Positions 16,484 through 25,971 of a stretch of 64,000 bases of DNA are shown one piece after another. Position numbers and translations under genes: made by a program. This DNA comes from Bacteroidota bacterium (GTDB lineage: Bacteria; Bacteroidota; Bacteroidia; Sphingobacteriales; Sphingobacteriaceae). The notes below the pieces were generated by a model. That model worked only from the letters and a program-made list of their open reading frames with translations, searched no databases and had not been told where the DNA came from. The stretch is from assembly GCA_026224775.1 (NCBI GenBank), contig JAMFRP010000033.1:1-64000 (forward strand), in the 5' to 3' direction. Every line of letters starts with the position of its first letter. The stretch's first letter is position 1.

Positions 16484-17750
16484 CCCGCAACGCAGCCTTT
16501 TCTTTAATGTCGACTGGATAGCGGTAATTCTATACCTGTGCCTATGCACCATAGGCTGGTTCAACATACATTCAGCGGCCTTTGATCCAAGGTATCCCAG
16601 CGCGTTTGACATGCACACGGATTATGGCAAACAACTGGTATTTATCATCGTAGCCATTTCATTAGCTATTATAGTCTTATTACTTGAGAGCCGTTTTCTT
16701 GTTGCCTTAGCACCCGCCATTTATGGGATAACTACCTTATTACTCATGCTAGTACTGGTCATCGGGCGAAATGTTGGTGGTAATCAGGCCTGGATCTCCC
16801 TTGGTGGTGGCTTCAGGCTACAACCATCAGAAATGGCTAAGTTTAGTACTTGTTTGTTGCTGGCGCGATATTTAAGCGGCACCAATGTTAAAATAACCGA
16901 GCTTAAATCCTTCTTAATCGCCGCGGGGATCATTCTTTTCCCAATGGCTCTGATTATGCTTCAGCCAGATGCCGGTTCAACATTGGTATTTAGCGCATTG
17001 ATACTGGTTTTATACCGTGAGGGACTTTCCCCTTACTTTTTAATATTAGAAGGGCTGTTTATCACACTATTTGTTTTAACGATAAAGGTTGATAATCACA
17101 TATATGTTATTGGGCCATTGGTTGCCATTGCTCTTATTATAATGCTAATGTTTAAACGAAATAAGAAAGTTGTTTCAGCAGTTTTTCTGGGTTTATGCAT
17201 ATGTATTGCCTTTATATTCAGCGTAAACTTTCTTTATAACCATGTTTTAAAGCCGCATCAAAAGGTACGTATTGATATTGTATTAGGCCTAACAACCGAT
17301 TTAAAAGGTAAGGGTTACAATGTAAATCAATCCAAAATAGCTATTGGTTCAGGAAAACTTTGGGGACAAGGCTATATGCACGGCACCCAAACCACATACC
17401 ACTTTGTGCCAGAGCAAAGTACCGACTTTATTTTTTGTACGGTAGGCGAGGAATGGGGGTTTGCAGGCGCGGTTACGGTATTGGGCTTATACCTGTTTTT
17501 AGTGCTCCGGATTATCCGTATTGCTGAGCGGCAACGCGCTACATTTACCAGGGTTTACGCTTATGGGGTGGCCGCTGTTATATTCTTCCACGTAGTAATT
17601 AACGTGGGGATGACGATAGGGATAGTGCCATCAATTGGCATCCCGTTACCATTCATTAGTTACGGAGGTTCATCACTAGTGAGTTTTACGCTGTTGCTTT
17701 TCGTTTTGATCAAACTCGATTCAAACCGGATGGGTATTATTTACGCGTAA
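16476..17750 (+). CDS. rodA: SEDS glycosyltransferase RodA
   Basis: RodA polymerises lipid II into glycan strands together with PBP2. The 424-residue polytopic protein shows SEDS motifs: GGGFRLQPSEMAKF, the catalytic-region Asp in QPDAGSTLVF, EQSTDFIFCTVGEEWGF and the C-terminal GIPLPFISYGGSSL. It starts 8 bp before the end of mrdA. Its 3' end overlaps by 10 bp the 3' end of the convergent gene at 17741-18751, and no terminator separates the two. Confidence 0.97.
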   Translation: MNNPQRSLFFNVDWIAVILYLCLCTIGWFNIHSAAFDPRYPSAFDMHTDYGKQLVFIIVAISLAIIVLLLESRFLVALAPAIYGITTLLLMLVLVIGRNVGGNQAWISLGGGFRLQPSEMAKFSTCLLLARYLSGTNVKITELKSFLIAAGIILFPMALIMLQPDAGSTLVFSALILVLYREGLSPYFLILEGLFITLFVLTIKVDNHIYVIGPLVAIALIIMLMFKRNKKVVSAVFLGLCICIAFIFSVNFLYNHVLKPHQKVRIDIVLGLTTDLKGKGYNVNQSKIAIGSGKLWGQGYMHGTQTTYHFVPEQSTDFIFCTVGEEWGFAGAVTVLGLYLFLVLRIIRIAERQRATFTRVYAYGVAAVIFFHVVINVGMTIGIVPSIGIPLPFISYGGSSLVSFTLLLFVLIKLDSNRMGIIYA

Positions 17751-18751
17751 CGGCGTTTTAATAAAGCATAAAACTTCTCGCTGGTTTCCGGTTTTGTATC
17801 CCAATGGTTTTTGGTTACATAGTTATTTTTCAGAAATTGCTCCGCTTCCGCAAAACTGGTAAAACGGTTTAATATATCAATAGCTTCGCTATAAGCCAGG
17901 CTATAACCATTAAATAAATCCTTAACAAAAAGCAGCTTATCATTTAAGTTAATAGCTTGCTTTAAATCGCTGATGCTTTGCACATATAATTGCTCTGCCA
18001 CGCCCTGTTTGGCAGCCATCTGTGCCGAAATACGTTCATTTATAGTTAACACCTCGGGTTTCGCCTGTTCTTTTTGCGGTTCAACAGTAGGTTTAATCAC
18101 AACCGGTTCAGGCTGTTCAATCCTAGGTTGTTCCAGCTCTAATACTGCTTTGGGCTCCGCTACAGCTATAGGTTCTGATTTAATTTCCGAACTAGGCGAT
18201 ACGGATGGTACCTCTACTTCTTCAACCTCATCGTTTGTAGCTTCAGTGGTATATGGCTCATCTTCACCCTCCAAATCTGTTTCATCCATAACAAGCTCAT
18301 GTCTTATTGTTTCAGGTTCATCTTCGTGCATAAATGAATAAGAATCCTCATCACTACTTGTTTTCAGATCTATTAATGGCACCGGGTTATCATTCTTATC
18401 TGTATCCCCCGCTCCTTTATATGCATCAAACTGGTTTTCTTCCGGTTTACTTTTAACTTCCGGACTTGCTACGCTTACCAAAGGCTCAAAATAATTTTGA
18501 GGTGGCTCGGGTGTATCGTTTTTCTGTTCGGTTATTACCGGAGCAGGCACTACCGGGGTAGCTATGGCAACATTCTGTGCATTCAATTTACTCAGTATCA
18601 GCACATGATCGGTCAGAAAATTGGAATTAGCTAAAAACAACTCGAGCTCCAATTCATTTAATGAGCCATCTATTGTTTTCAAATATTCGTATTGTTCGTT
18701 AAGCTCCGTTATAATACCGCCTATCTTTTTAAAAACTTCCTGTTGTTTCAT
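17741..18751 (-). CDS. acidic linker protein of unknown function
   Basis: A 336-residue soluble protein without a signal peptide. Residues 1-60 are helical (FKKIGGIITELNEQYEYLKTIDGSLNELELELF), residues about 65-230 are a low-complexity acidic and Pro/Val-rich linker (EDEPYTTEATNDEVEEVEVP), and residues about 240-336 form a second helical domain with INDKLLFVKDLFNGYSLAYSEAIDILNRF. Two folded ends joined by a long acidic linker suggest a scaffold. The position, tail-to-tail with the rod operon, does not establish a link. I cannot name the family. Confidence 0.75.
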   Translation of the reverse strand: MKQQEVFKKIGGIITELNEQYEYLKTIDGSLNELELELFLANSNFLTDHVLILSKLNAQNVAIATPVVPAPVITEQKNDTPEPPQNYFEPLVSVASPEVKSKPEENQFDAYKGAGDTDKNDNPVPLIDLKTSSDEDSYSFMHEDEPETIRHELVMDETDLEGEDEPYTTEATNDEVEEVEVPSVSPSSEIKSEPIAVAEPKAVLELEQPRIEQPEPVVIKPTVEPQKEQAKPEVLTINERISAQMAAKQGVAEQLYVQSISDLKQAINLNDKLLFVKDLFNGYSLAYSEAIDILNRFTSFAEAEQFLKNNYVTKNHWDTKPETSEKFYALLKRRYA

Positions 18752-18823
18752 GGCTTTTTATATTCAAAATGCTACCCAAAAATAAGATTAAATTCTGATA
18801 TTAGGCTCTTCTAAAAGTTCAGG

Positions 18824-19396
18824 ATGCAAGTACACGAAGAGATTTTTAAACGTAAAAGCGAAGGCGGTGGTAGTATTGAGGTTATATGCGGATCAATGTT
18901 TTCCGGCAAAACGGAAGAACTTATGCGCCGCTTGAAACGCGCCCGCATAGCCCGTTTAAGTGTGGAGATATTTAGCCCCAAGGCTGATACCCGCTATAGC
19001 GAAAATGCATTGGTATCGCATAATTCAAATTCAATACCATCAATGCCGGTATCAAAAGCATCGGCAATATTGGCACCAGGTAGCCAGGTACAGGTTGTAG
19101 GTATTGATGAGGCACAGTTCTTTGATGATGAATTGCCTGATATTTGCAATGCCCTTGCCAATAACGGTGTTCGTGTAATTGTTGCCGGGCTTGATATGGA
19201 TTTTCAGGGCAAACCTTTTGGCCCTATGCCTGCGTTAATGGCCATAGCCGAGTCGGTTACCAAACTGCATGCCGTATGTGTAATTTGTGGTAATCCAGCA
19301 CTGTATTCGTATCGCCTTGTTCATAACGACGGACAGATATTATTAGGCGAGAAAGAAAGCTATGAACCCCGTTGTCGTTTATGCTACGGTATATAG
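18824..19396 (+). CDS. tdk: thymidine kinase
   Basis: Type II thymidine kinase of nucleotide salvage, phosphorylating thymidine with ATP. The 190-residue protein has the P-loop GSMFSGKTEELMRR (about residues 23-36), the DEAQFFDDEL Walker B-like motif near 96-105, the lasso region LDMDFQGKPFG, and a zinc site with Cys pairs CVICG and CRLCY (about 147-150 and 184-187). Length and motifs are standard. Start ATG 18824 gives a 15-residue N-terminal extension before the conserved core, as common in Bacteroidota. Confidence 0.97.
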   Translation: MQVHEEIFKRKSEGGGSIEVICGSMFSGKTEELMRRLKRARIARLSVEIFSPKADTRYSENALVSHNSNSIPSMPVSKASAILAPGSQVQVVGIDEAQFFDDELPDICNALANNGVRVIVAGLDMDFQGKPFGPMPALMAIAESVTKLHAVCVICGNPALYSYRLVHNDGQILLGEKESYEPRCRLCYGI

Positions 19397-19559
19397 TATA
19401 GTTTATTTGTCATTATTAGTACATAAAAACTTTCCTGTTAAAACAAAAGGTGTGGTTTAGGTTGTTAATAGTAGTAAAGGATTATTTTATGCTATATTTA
19501 TAGCTATAGGATAATTTTTTAACAATAATTAAACTTAACAACGGTATCACAAGCTTTTT

Positions 19560-19937
19560 ATGGAAGGTATAACTAAAAAAATATTGGTGATTGAGGATGA
19601 CAAGGATATTAGGGATACCATTGTTTATATTTTGCAGGAGGAAAATTATGAAGTAATAGCTTCGGAAGATTCAAAGATCCTGAAATCAATAAACGATTAT
19701 AAGCCTAACCTTATATTGCTTGATAACTGGTTAACCGACTGGAAAAGCGACGCGAACGGGCAGCAATTAAGCAAAGGACTAAAATCAGACTCTGCAACCA
19801 GCCATATCCCTGTGATCATCATTTCCGCGGTAAGTAATATTAAAGAAATTGCCGAGGCCGGCCTTGCCGATGGTTACCTGCGCAAACCCTTCGATCTGAA
19901 TGAGCTTATCGAGATAGTTAAGCACCACCTCAAATAA
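19560..19937 (+). CDS. single-domain response regulator
   Basis: A CheY-like receiver of 125 residues with no output domain. Acidic pocket D13 and D14, phosphoacceptor D55 (LILLDNWL), Ser89 in the switch Thr/Ser position and Lys109 in LRKPF are all present. A Trp-rich loop after D55 (NWLTDWKSD) is unusual. A membrane histidine kinase lies 2.3 kb downstream at 22246 on the same strand and could be the partner, but a GH13 gene lies between. Confidence 0.93.
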   Translation: MEGITKKILVIEDDKDIRDTIVYILQEENYEVIASEDSKILKSINDYKPNLILLDNWLTDWKSDANGQQLSKGLKSDSATSHIPVIIISAVSNIKEIAEAGLADGYLRKPFDLNELIEIVKHHLK

Positions 19938-20147
19938 AATCCTTTACAAAACATCACTTCTCTTTTTATAACGCTATAGTTTATAGTTGTTTATATAAGT
20001 TTAAATTAATAGTTTTACTGCATAAACTTAAAAAATACGTATTTTATCGTTAATTAATATGAATCACTTTATTGGGTTGATTTATATTGTTTCTTTAAGA
20101 TAAACGTTTCATTTAAAACCAATTAACAAACTGTAAATAAATTTATT

Positions 20148-22091
20148 ATGAATAAGAACGTGTACTTAGTACTGTTGGGGATATTGCTTATCAGTTTTGT
20201 ATCCTGTAAAAAATCGCCCAATTCCGGGAACGATACCGGAAAAACTACTCCAGTTACATCAACCTCCATTCCTTCGGGTGCAGGCGATGGTGTAACATTT
20301 ATTAATTCAGGTAAATCAGTAATATTCAACTTGTATGCGCCCGGCAAAACATCAGTTGCTGTTATAGGTGACTTTAACAACTGGGCACCCACTGCCATGA
20401 CAAAAACTACCGATGGTACACGCTGGTGGGTGCAAATTGATAACCTTGACCCAAGTATTGAGTATAGCTATCAATATTATATTGATGGCTCATTAAAAGT
20501 AGCCGATCCCTATAGCCACAAAGTACTTGATCCGGTTAACGATCCTGGTATACCAACTACTGTATATCCTAATTTAAAATCGTATCCTACCGGTAAAACA
20601 ACAGGCGAGGTAACTGATTTTTACTATAACGACCCCGCTTATAGCTGGCAAGTAACATCCTTTACCCCTCCTGCGCAGAAAAACCTGGTTGTTTATGAAT
20701 TGCTTGTACGCGATTTTGTTGCTACACATAGTTATCAAACTTTAACCGATACACTTAACTATATAGCAAGACTTGGGGTAAACGCTATTGAATTAATGCC
20801 GATAAACGAATTTGAGGGCAATGATTCATGGGGATATAACTCAAACTTCATGTTCGCGCTTGATAAATATTACGGCACACCAAATGCATATAAGGCCTTT
20901 GTTGATGCCTGTCATCAACGAGGAATAGCAGTAATACAGGATATTGTATTGGAAGATCAATTCGGCTCGTCACCAATGGTTCAGATGTATGCCATTTCAA
21001 CGGTTGCAAGCGCTGGGCCATCAGCAAGCAACCCCTGGTTTGACCAACAAAACATGCACCCCGATGCAGTTGGCTGGCAATTGAATCATTCATTAGCAAC
21101 TACACAGTATTTTACTGAAAGCGTAATGAAATACTGGATGCAGGAATATCATATTGATGGATACAGGTTTGACGAGGCAAAAGGCTATACACAGGTAAAT
21201 TCAGGCTCAATATCAAACAGTGCTACTGAGGCTGCATGGGCTGCTTATGATGGAACCCGTGTTGCTTTATGGACTAAATATAACACTTACATGAAAAGCT
21301 TAAATCCTAATTTTTATGTGATACTGGAAATGTTTTCTGCCAATCAGGAAGAAGCACAATATGCCAGCCAGGGGATGATGTGCTGGACTAATTTAAGCAC
21401 TCCCGGTGAACAGGCTACAATGGGTTATCCAACTAATCCAAGTTGGGATATTTCGGGATTGTTTTATGATGGTTATGGTTTTCCAGCCACAGGTACATCG
21501 CCTTACGGTTTAGTTGCTTACTTTGAAAGCCATGATCAGGAACGTTTACAATTCAAAAACGAAGCCTATGGCAACAGTTCAGGAAGTTATAACATAAAAG
21601 ATATACCTACTGGCTTAAAACGCGATGAAATGGGCGCGGCATTCATGTTTTCATCTCCAGGCCCAAAAATGGTTTGGCAAGGCGGCGAACTCGGTTATGA
21701 TGTAAGTATAAGCTCAGATCCAAATGATAATACGATAGATAAACCATTTAACTGGACATACAACACTGACCCCAACCGCTTGCATTTATACAGCATTTAT
21801 CAAAAAATGATAAATATGAAAATCAAGAACCCTGTTTTTGCAACTACTAACTTTAGTTATAGTTTAACCGGCGCGGTAAAAACAATACAATTGCTCGATC
21901 CAACCGCTGATGTGGAAGTAGTAGGTAATTTCGATGTTGCGCCAAACACAGCTATAGTTGCCTTCCCTGTAGCCGGTATCTGGATTGATAATATTACAGG
22001 TACAAGCTACAATGTTACAGCAACAAACATGAGCATGACACTTGCCCCCGGCGAATATCATGTTTACAGTAATGTAGCACTAAAACAGTAA
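20148..22091 (+). CDS. GH13 alpha-amylase-family lipoprotein with N-terminal CBM48-like domain
   Basis: A 647-residue lipoprotein (lipobox ending at Cys in SFVSCKK, about residue 20) that probably acts on alpha-glucans at the cell surface or in the periplasm. Residues about 50-125 resemble a CBM48/E-set module (VAVIGDFNNWAPTAM, then ...YSYQYYIDG). The GH13 barrel follows, with nucleophile D342 in GYRFDEAKG, acid/base E394 in VILEMFS and the third acid D463 in ESHDQER. Region I reads VIQDIVLEDQFG rather than DVVxNH, an atypical feature. The subfamily and product are not clear. A hairpin with a T run follows at 22105-22141. Confidence 0.92.
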   Translation: MNKNVYLVLLGILLISFVSCKKSPNSGNDTGKTTPVTSTSIPSGAGDGVTFINSGKSVIFNLYAPGKTSVAVIGDFNNWAPTAMTKTTDGTRWWVQIDNLDPSIEYSYQYYIDGSLKVADPYSHKVLDPVNDPGIPTTVYPNLKSYPTGKTTGEVTDFYYNDPAYSWQVTSFTPPAQKNLVVYELLVRDFVATHSYQTLTDTLNYIARLGVNAIELMPINEFEGNDSWGYNSNFMFALDKYYGTPNAYKAFVDACHQRGIAVIQDIVLEDQFGSSPMVQMYAISTVASAGPSASNPWFDQQNMHPDAVGWQLNHSLATTQYFTESVMKYWMQEYHIDGYRFDEAKGYTQVNSGSISNSATEAAWAAYDGTRVALWTKYNTYMKSLNPNFYVILEMFSANQEEAQYASQGMMCWTNLSTPGEQATMGYPTNPSWDISGLFYDGYGFPATGTSPYGLVAYFESHDQERLQFKNEAYGNSSGSYNIKDIPTGLKRDEMGAAFMFSSPGPKMVWQGGELGYDVSISSDPNDNTIDKPFNWTYNTDPNRLHLYSIYQKMINMKIKNPVFATTNFSYSLTGAVKTIQLLDPTADVEVVGNFDVAPNTAIVAFPVAGIWIDNITGTSYNVTATNMSMTLAPGEYHVYSNVALKQ

Positions 22092-22104
22092 TTAAATAAT
22101 AATT

Positions 22105-22141
22105 AAAAAGGCCTCTTTATTAAGTGTAAAGAAGCCTTTTT
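22105..22141 (+). terminator. intrinsic terminator of the GH13 gene
   Basis: AAAAAGGC pairs with GCCTTTTT across a further imperfect inner stem, 14 bp after the stop codon, with T residues in the descending arm. Confidence 0.85.
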
Positions 22142-22245
22142 AATTATTAAATTATTGTTTGTAAAATAATACATTACCTTACGAGTAAATTTAATATAAT
22201 ACTATATTTATTTTATCTTAGCGATGGCCTAGTAATTAAACAGTA

Positions 22246-23586
22246 ATGAGGATCTATTTTTTTAGCAAAACCGATAAAAGTGGCAGGTTTGCTTTCCGTT
22301 CCTATTACACGCTTCAAAATTTACGAAACGTAAAAACCATAAGCTTAATATATTTCATATTTACGCTGGTCATCCGATTCCTATTTTCTTTTTATCACCT
22401 CTCCAATCAAACTTTACATCATATATCCGATTATGATATAGCCAATCGGATATCGTTAGTTGTAACACCCTGCATTTATTTAATAAGTGCACAGCTAATC
22501 AAACGATTTTCAACCAAAGAGAGTTACTTAAAGCTGGTGCAATTATTTGTATTTGTGTTTGCGCTGTTTATAATTATTAACTCAATGCGGGTAACATTCT
22601 TCAGCATGTACAACCCACGTAATACCATGTTACCTTATATGGTTGGATTAGTAATTGTAGGTGTATTTTATACGTTTGAATACTTTGGAACCATAATAAT
22701 TGTATTAGCTACCGGGCTGATTTTTAGCTTTATGTTGCCCCTCTATCAATCTGTTATTTATGAGTTGGTTTTAAATAACCTGGCCTCAGCCCTGCTTCTT
22801 ACTGTTTTCTTTTGCATTTCAAGATATATATTTTCATATCGGGCCGATAATTTTTTCAAAATAAAAGCCATCGAGGAAAAAAACATCGAAATAGAAAACG
22901 CCAGCAACGCTAAAAATGAAATACTGGGTGTAGTAGCCCACGATCTCAGGAATCCATTAGCTATTATTAAAACGGTTACCATGTTAATGGAAACTGAGGA
23001 CAACACAGCTGATGATTATCATGAAAATATTGAGATGATAAAAAATGCCTGCGATAAGGCTACATCTATTATTCACGACCTGCTTGAAACCGCGCAAAAC
23101 GAAATACACAATCGTTTCGACCTGGAAAAAACCGAACTTGATGATTTTCTATCGATGATTATTGACGAGTGGTTAAAAAACAAAAAAGGGCAGATAAATA
23201 TAGTTTACCAAAATGCAGGCAAACCGCTGTATGCTAAAATTCACAAAGAAAAAATGCAGCGTGTAATGGATAACCTGATTATAAATGCCATTAAATTCTC
23301 TAAACCTGAGGGTAATATTGATGTATCGCTATCACAAACAAATAATGATATCTTCATCAAAGTGCGTGATTATGGTATTGGCATCCCTGATGAAATGTTA
23401 CCCTATATTTTCGATCGTTTTTCAAAAGCCCGCCGCAACGGCGTTCGTGGTGAGGCCTCTGTTGGCCTGGGCCTAAGCATTGTACATCAAATTGTTAAAA
23501 AACACGATGGCAATATTGAAGTAAGCAGCACCCCCGATTCCGGCACTACGTTTACTATTAAACTACCACAATTACAAGCCGTGTAG
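22246..23586 (+). CDS. membrane sensor histidine kinase
   Basis: A 446-residue kinase. Residues about 30-200 hold around six hydrophobic segments with little periplasmic sequence, so it may sense a membrane or intramembrane signal. The HisKA domain has the phospho-His in GVVAHDLRNPLAI (near residue 229), and the HATPase domain has N-box NLIINAIKFSKPEG, G1 DYGIGIPDEM, F-box IFDRFSKA and G2 VGLGLSIV. No periplasmic sensor or output domain is fused. The stop codon abuts the stop of the next, convergent gene with no spacer. Confidence 0.95.
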   Translation: MRIYFFSKTDKSGRFAFRSYYTLQNLRNVKTISLIYFIFTLVIRFLFSFYHLSNQTLHHISDYDIANRISLVVTPCIYLISAQLIKRFSTKESYLKLVQLFVFVFALFIIINSMRVTFFSMYNPRNTMLPYMVGLVIVGVFYTFEYFGTIIIVLATGLIFSFMLPLYQSVIYELVLNNLASALLLTVFFCISRYIFSYRADNFFKIKAIEEKNIEIENASNAKNEILGVVAHDLRNPLAIIKTVTMLMETEDNTADDYHENIEMIKNACDKATSIIHDLLETAQNEIHNRFDLEKTELDDFLSMIIDEWLKNKKGQINIVYQNAGKPLYAKIHKEKMQRVMDNLIINAIKFSKPEGNIDVSLSQTNNDIFIKVRDYGIGIPDEMLPYIFDRFSKARRNGVRGEASVGLGLSIVHQIVKKHDGNIEVSSTPDSGTTFTIKLPQLQAV

Positions 23587-24903
23587 TTATTGTGTTATCA
23601 TTTTATAATTAACACCTTTCCCATTTTTCAGGCTATCAAGTATTACAGGTTGTGCTTGTTTAATATTCTGTAATACAGCATAAGTCTTCTTCCACTCGCT
23701 CGGGTTTTCTTTAACCACTAATGAGGTATCGGCACTATTATAAAATGAAACGATATTGTTCTTAAGCTTAGCGCTAAGATCATTAAACTTTTTATCCTGC
23801 AATTTGGCAAGCATTTCACTGTACGTTTCATCGGCCAGCGGGTAATCGCCAATTTTGGTCGGATTACCCGTATCAAAATTAATATTTGGCAATACCAGTG
23901 TACCATCATGTAATTGTTTCAACGCTATTGAATAATTAAGCAAAACAGCATCAAAACTTTTTATAAACAACTTTTCTCCTTCAGTACCCGGATCTTTAAA
24001 CTTTAATGTTTTAAATGGCCCTATTTTGGGCAGGATACTAATCAAAAAAGCCAGGTGATCATCCTTAAAATTAGGTTTTTGGCGCTTCTTTCCAAATTCA
24101 AGTTTATATTCCCGCCTACGCATGCTATAATGAAAATTACGACTTCTAACACTGGGATTCATTTTTTTAATATCATCCCGCTTTAATACCCATGCCGCTC
24201 TTGCTACTGATGGCATTAAACTTTTAACAGCCCATCTAAAAGTGCCCAAAGCAGTATTAAAATCACCAAACACATCGTTAAGATCTTGCCCGTAAACTTT
24301 TAAAAAGGCGCGTTCCAACAAAGGAGTGGCAACATTAAACCCTATAAAATCATGATAGCTTTGTGTTACATAATTACCCCTGGCCACCTGTAACACATCA
24401 AAGGATAGTTCTGTACGGCTATGTGCTAAAGGGTTTTGATCATAAGTAACTATATTCCCATACTTCTTTTGTAATTTGGGATAAACCAATGGCACAACAT
24501 AATTGGTAGCCATAGAGTGTCCGTATTTATCAGCCATATAATGACTAATCGCGCCTACCGCAAAGGCGTATTCATTCAGCGTGTGGGTTTCCTCAATTAA
24601 AGCAGTTACAAAATCACCGGTGCAAACATAATGGGCAAGATTAGTAAAGTACACACTTCCAAAAGGGCAATAGCCCATATCGGCAACAAGGCACCCACCA
24701 TAAGCATATGAATGGGCTACACGTAACTCGCTATCGGTAGCCATCGGGAATCTTTCCTTTAATAATGGGCGTATCGTTGGCTCCCAACTTGCATCAATCA
24801 CCGCCTCATGCGTTAAAACTGAATATGCTTGTGATTTTAATGGATAAAATAGAAAAACAAACGCCATTACTAAAAGGCACTTATTTAAACCTAGCTGCTG
24901 CAT
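23587..24903 (-). CDS. zinc-dependent phospholipase C-like exported protein
   Basis: A 438-residue protein with an N-terminal signal peptide (LVMAFVFLFYPLKSQAYS). The mature N-terminus YSVLTHEAVIDASW supplies the terminal His environment seen in zinc-dependent phospholipase C/P1-nuclease-like proteins, and further His/Asp motifs follow (AHSYAYGG, NLAHY, AVGAISHYMADKYGH), probably the zinc ligands. Phospholipase activity is inferred from the family only. A shorter start at Met13 would still leave a signal peptide. It converges on the kinase gene with no gap. Confidence 0.75.
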   Translation of the reverse strand: MQQLGLNKCLLVMAFVFLFYPLKSQAYSVLTHEAVIDASWEPTIRPLLKERFPMATDSELRVAHSYAYGGCLVADMGYCPFGSVYFTNLAHYVCTGDFVTALIEETHTLNEYAFAVGAISHYMADKYGHSMATNYVVPLVYPKLQKKYGNIVTYDQNPLAHSRTELSFDVLQVARGNYVTQSYHDFIGFNVATPLLERAFLKVYGQDLNDVFGDFNTALGTFRWAVKSLMPSVARAAWVLKRDDIKKMNPSVRSRNFHYSMRRREYKLEFGKKRQKPNFKDDHLAFLISILPKIGPFKTLKFKDPGTEGEKLFIKSFDAVLLNYSIALKQLHDGTLVLPNINFDTGNPTKIGDYPLADETYSEMLAKLQDKKFNDLSAKLKNNIVSFYNSADTSLVVKENPSEWKKTYAVLQNIKQAQPVILDSLKNGKGVNYKMITQ

Positions 24904-25099
24904 GTAATTGGGGTTATAACAAGGATATAATCATTAAAAACTCAAAATGTTTTCAGATTTACAATATCAGTTTTTTCAGAAACAATTAACGTCAATAAGT
25001 GGTGATTTAATGACTGTTTTATAAGCACTGCCAGTGGAAACTACGTAACTTATACTGGTCTGTTAAAAAGCATTAAGGTCAGCCAAAAATCATTATTAT

Positions 25100-25113
25100 A
25101 TACCAAATGGTAT
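25100..25113. promoter_or_regulatory. candidate operator palindrome
   Basis: ATACCA-AA-TGGTAT is a perfect inverted repeat about 100 bp upstream of the -7 box of the ketoreductase gene. Its size would suit a dimeric regulator, but no other copy was noticed and no regulator gene is next to it. Confidence 0.3.
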
Positions 25114-25204
25114 TATTTTATAAAAACCATTACCTTTAGCTATTGTTACAGTACATATAAATAAAAGGCAGGCATTATTATTTAGCCAATCACATTAATT
25201 ATAA

Positions 25205-25212
25205 TATTTTTG
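25205..25212 (+). promoter_or_regulatory. -7 box of the fatty-acid synthase locus
   Basis: TATTTTTG, a full TAnnTTTG match, ends 36 bp before the ATG of the ketoreductase gene, the first of the locus. Confidence 0.55.
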
Positions 25213-25248
25213 CCGAAATAAAATTCAACTTATTGCCGATATCGCTAC

Positions 25249-25971
25249 ATGACAAAAAAGAAGATACTGATAACCGGGGCCAGCAGGGGTTTAGGACTGG
25301 CTATAGCAAAAAAGTTATCAGCTGATTACTCCTTAATTCTGCACGCCTCAAATAAAGATAGTTTTACCGAAATTATACCCGGCAGTGAGTTGTTATGTGC
25401 CGATTTTAGCAATAGTGAAGAAGTAACCGATTTTTGCAAGCAATTAAAAAAGCAGCACGGCGATTCATTATATGGAGTGATTAATAATGCGGGCGTTACG
25501 TTTGATAAACCTTTAAACTATCAACCAGACAAAGAAATAGATGCCATGTTAAATGTAAATTTGCGCGCACCTATTATGATTTGCAAAACCGCCATGAAGA
25601 TTTTTGGTTTAAACCAAAGCGGTGTAATCATCAACATTAGTTCGGTAGTTGGCGAAACGGGTAATGCGTTTCAGTCGGTTTATGCTGCAACAAAAGCTGG
25701 GTTGGCTGCTCTTTCGCGCTCATTAGCGCAAGAAGCTGCAGCATTGAACCAGGAACATACGATAAGGGTATTGAGTGTATCGCCGGGTTTTATCCAAACC
25801 GATATGACCGATACTATACCTGATGCTATAAAAGATAAATACCTGGATATGATACCTGCCAAAAGGTTTGGTAAGGTAGATGATGTGGCTGAGGCTGTTG
25901 CTTTTTTGGTTTCGGACAAGGCATCATATATAAATGGTACAAATATTCACATTAACGGTGGATTAATTTAA
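25249..25971 (+). CDS. FabG-like 3-oxoacyl-ACP reductase (KR)
   Basis: A 240-residue classical short-chain dehydrogenase that should reduce 3-oxoacyl-ACP to 3-hydroxyacyl-ACP. The NADPH motif is TGASRGLG (residues 9-16), NNAG is at 79-82, and the active site is S132, Y145 and K149 with the same spacing as FabG. It opens the locus, and its stop is immediately followed by the dehydratase ATG. FabG-type specificity is inferred from the neighbours; by sequence alone it could be another SDR. Confidence 0.9.
   Translation: MTKKKILITGASRGLGLAIAKKLSADYSLILHASNKDSFTEIIPGSELLCADFSNSEEVTDFCKQLKKQHGDSLYGVINNAGVTFDKPLNYQPDKEIDAMLNVNLRAPIMICKTAMKIFGLNQSGVIINISSVVGETGNAFQSVYAATKAGLAALSRSLAQEAAALNQEHTIRVLSVSPGFIQTDMTDTIPDAIKDKYLDMIPAKRFGKVDDVAEAVAFLVSDKASYINGTNIHINGGLI

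Larger units (their letters stand above)
24904..25248. promoter_or_regulatory. AT-rich gap upstream of the fatty-acid synthase locus
   Basis: No gene was seen in this 345-bp stretch. It separates the divergent phospholipase-like gene from the fatty-acid synthase locus. It holds a perfect 6+2+6 inverted repeat at 25100-25113 (ATACCAAATGGTAT) and a -7 box at 25205-25212. Confidence 0.5.

Noticed and set aside
17973..18341. 122-aa plus-strand frame opposite the acidic protein
   Set aside because: It is Ser-rich, the expected mirror of an acidic minus-strand protein; no independent support.
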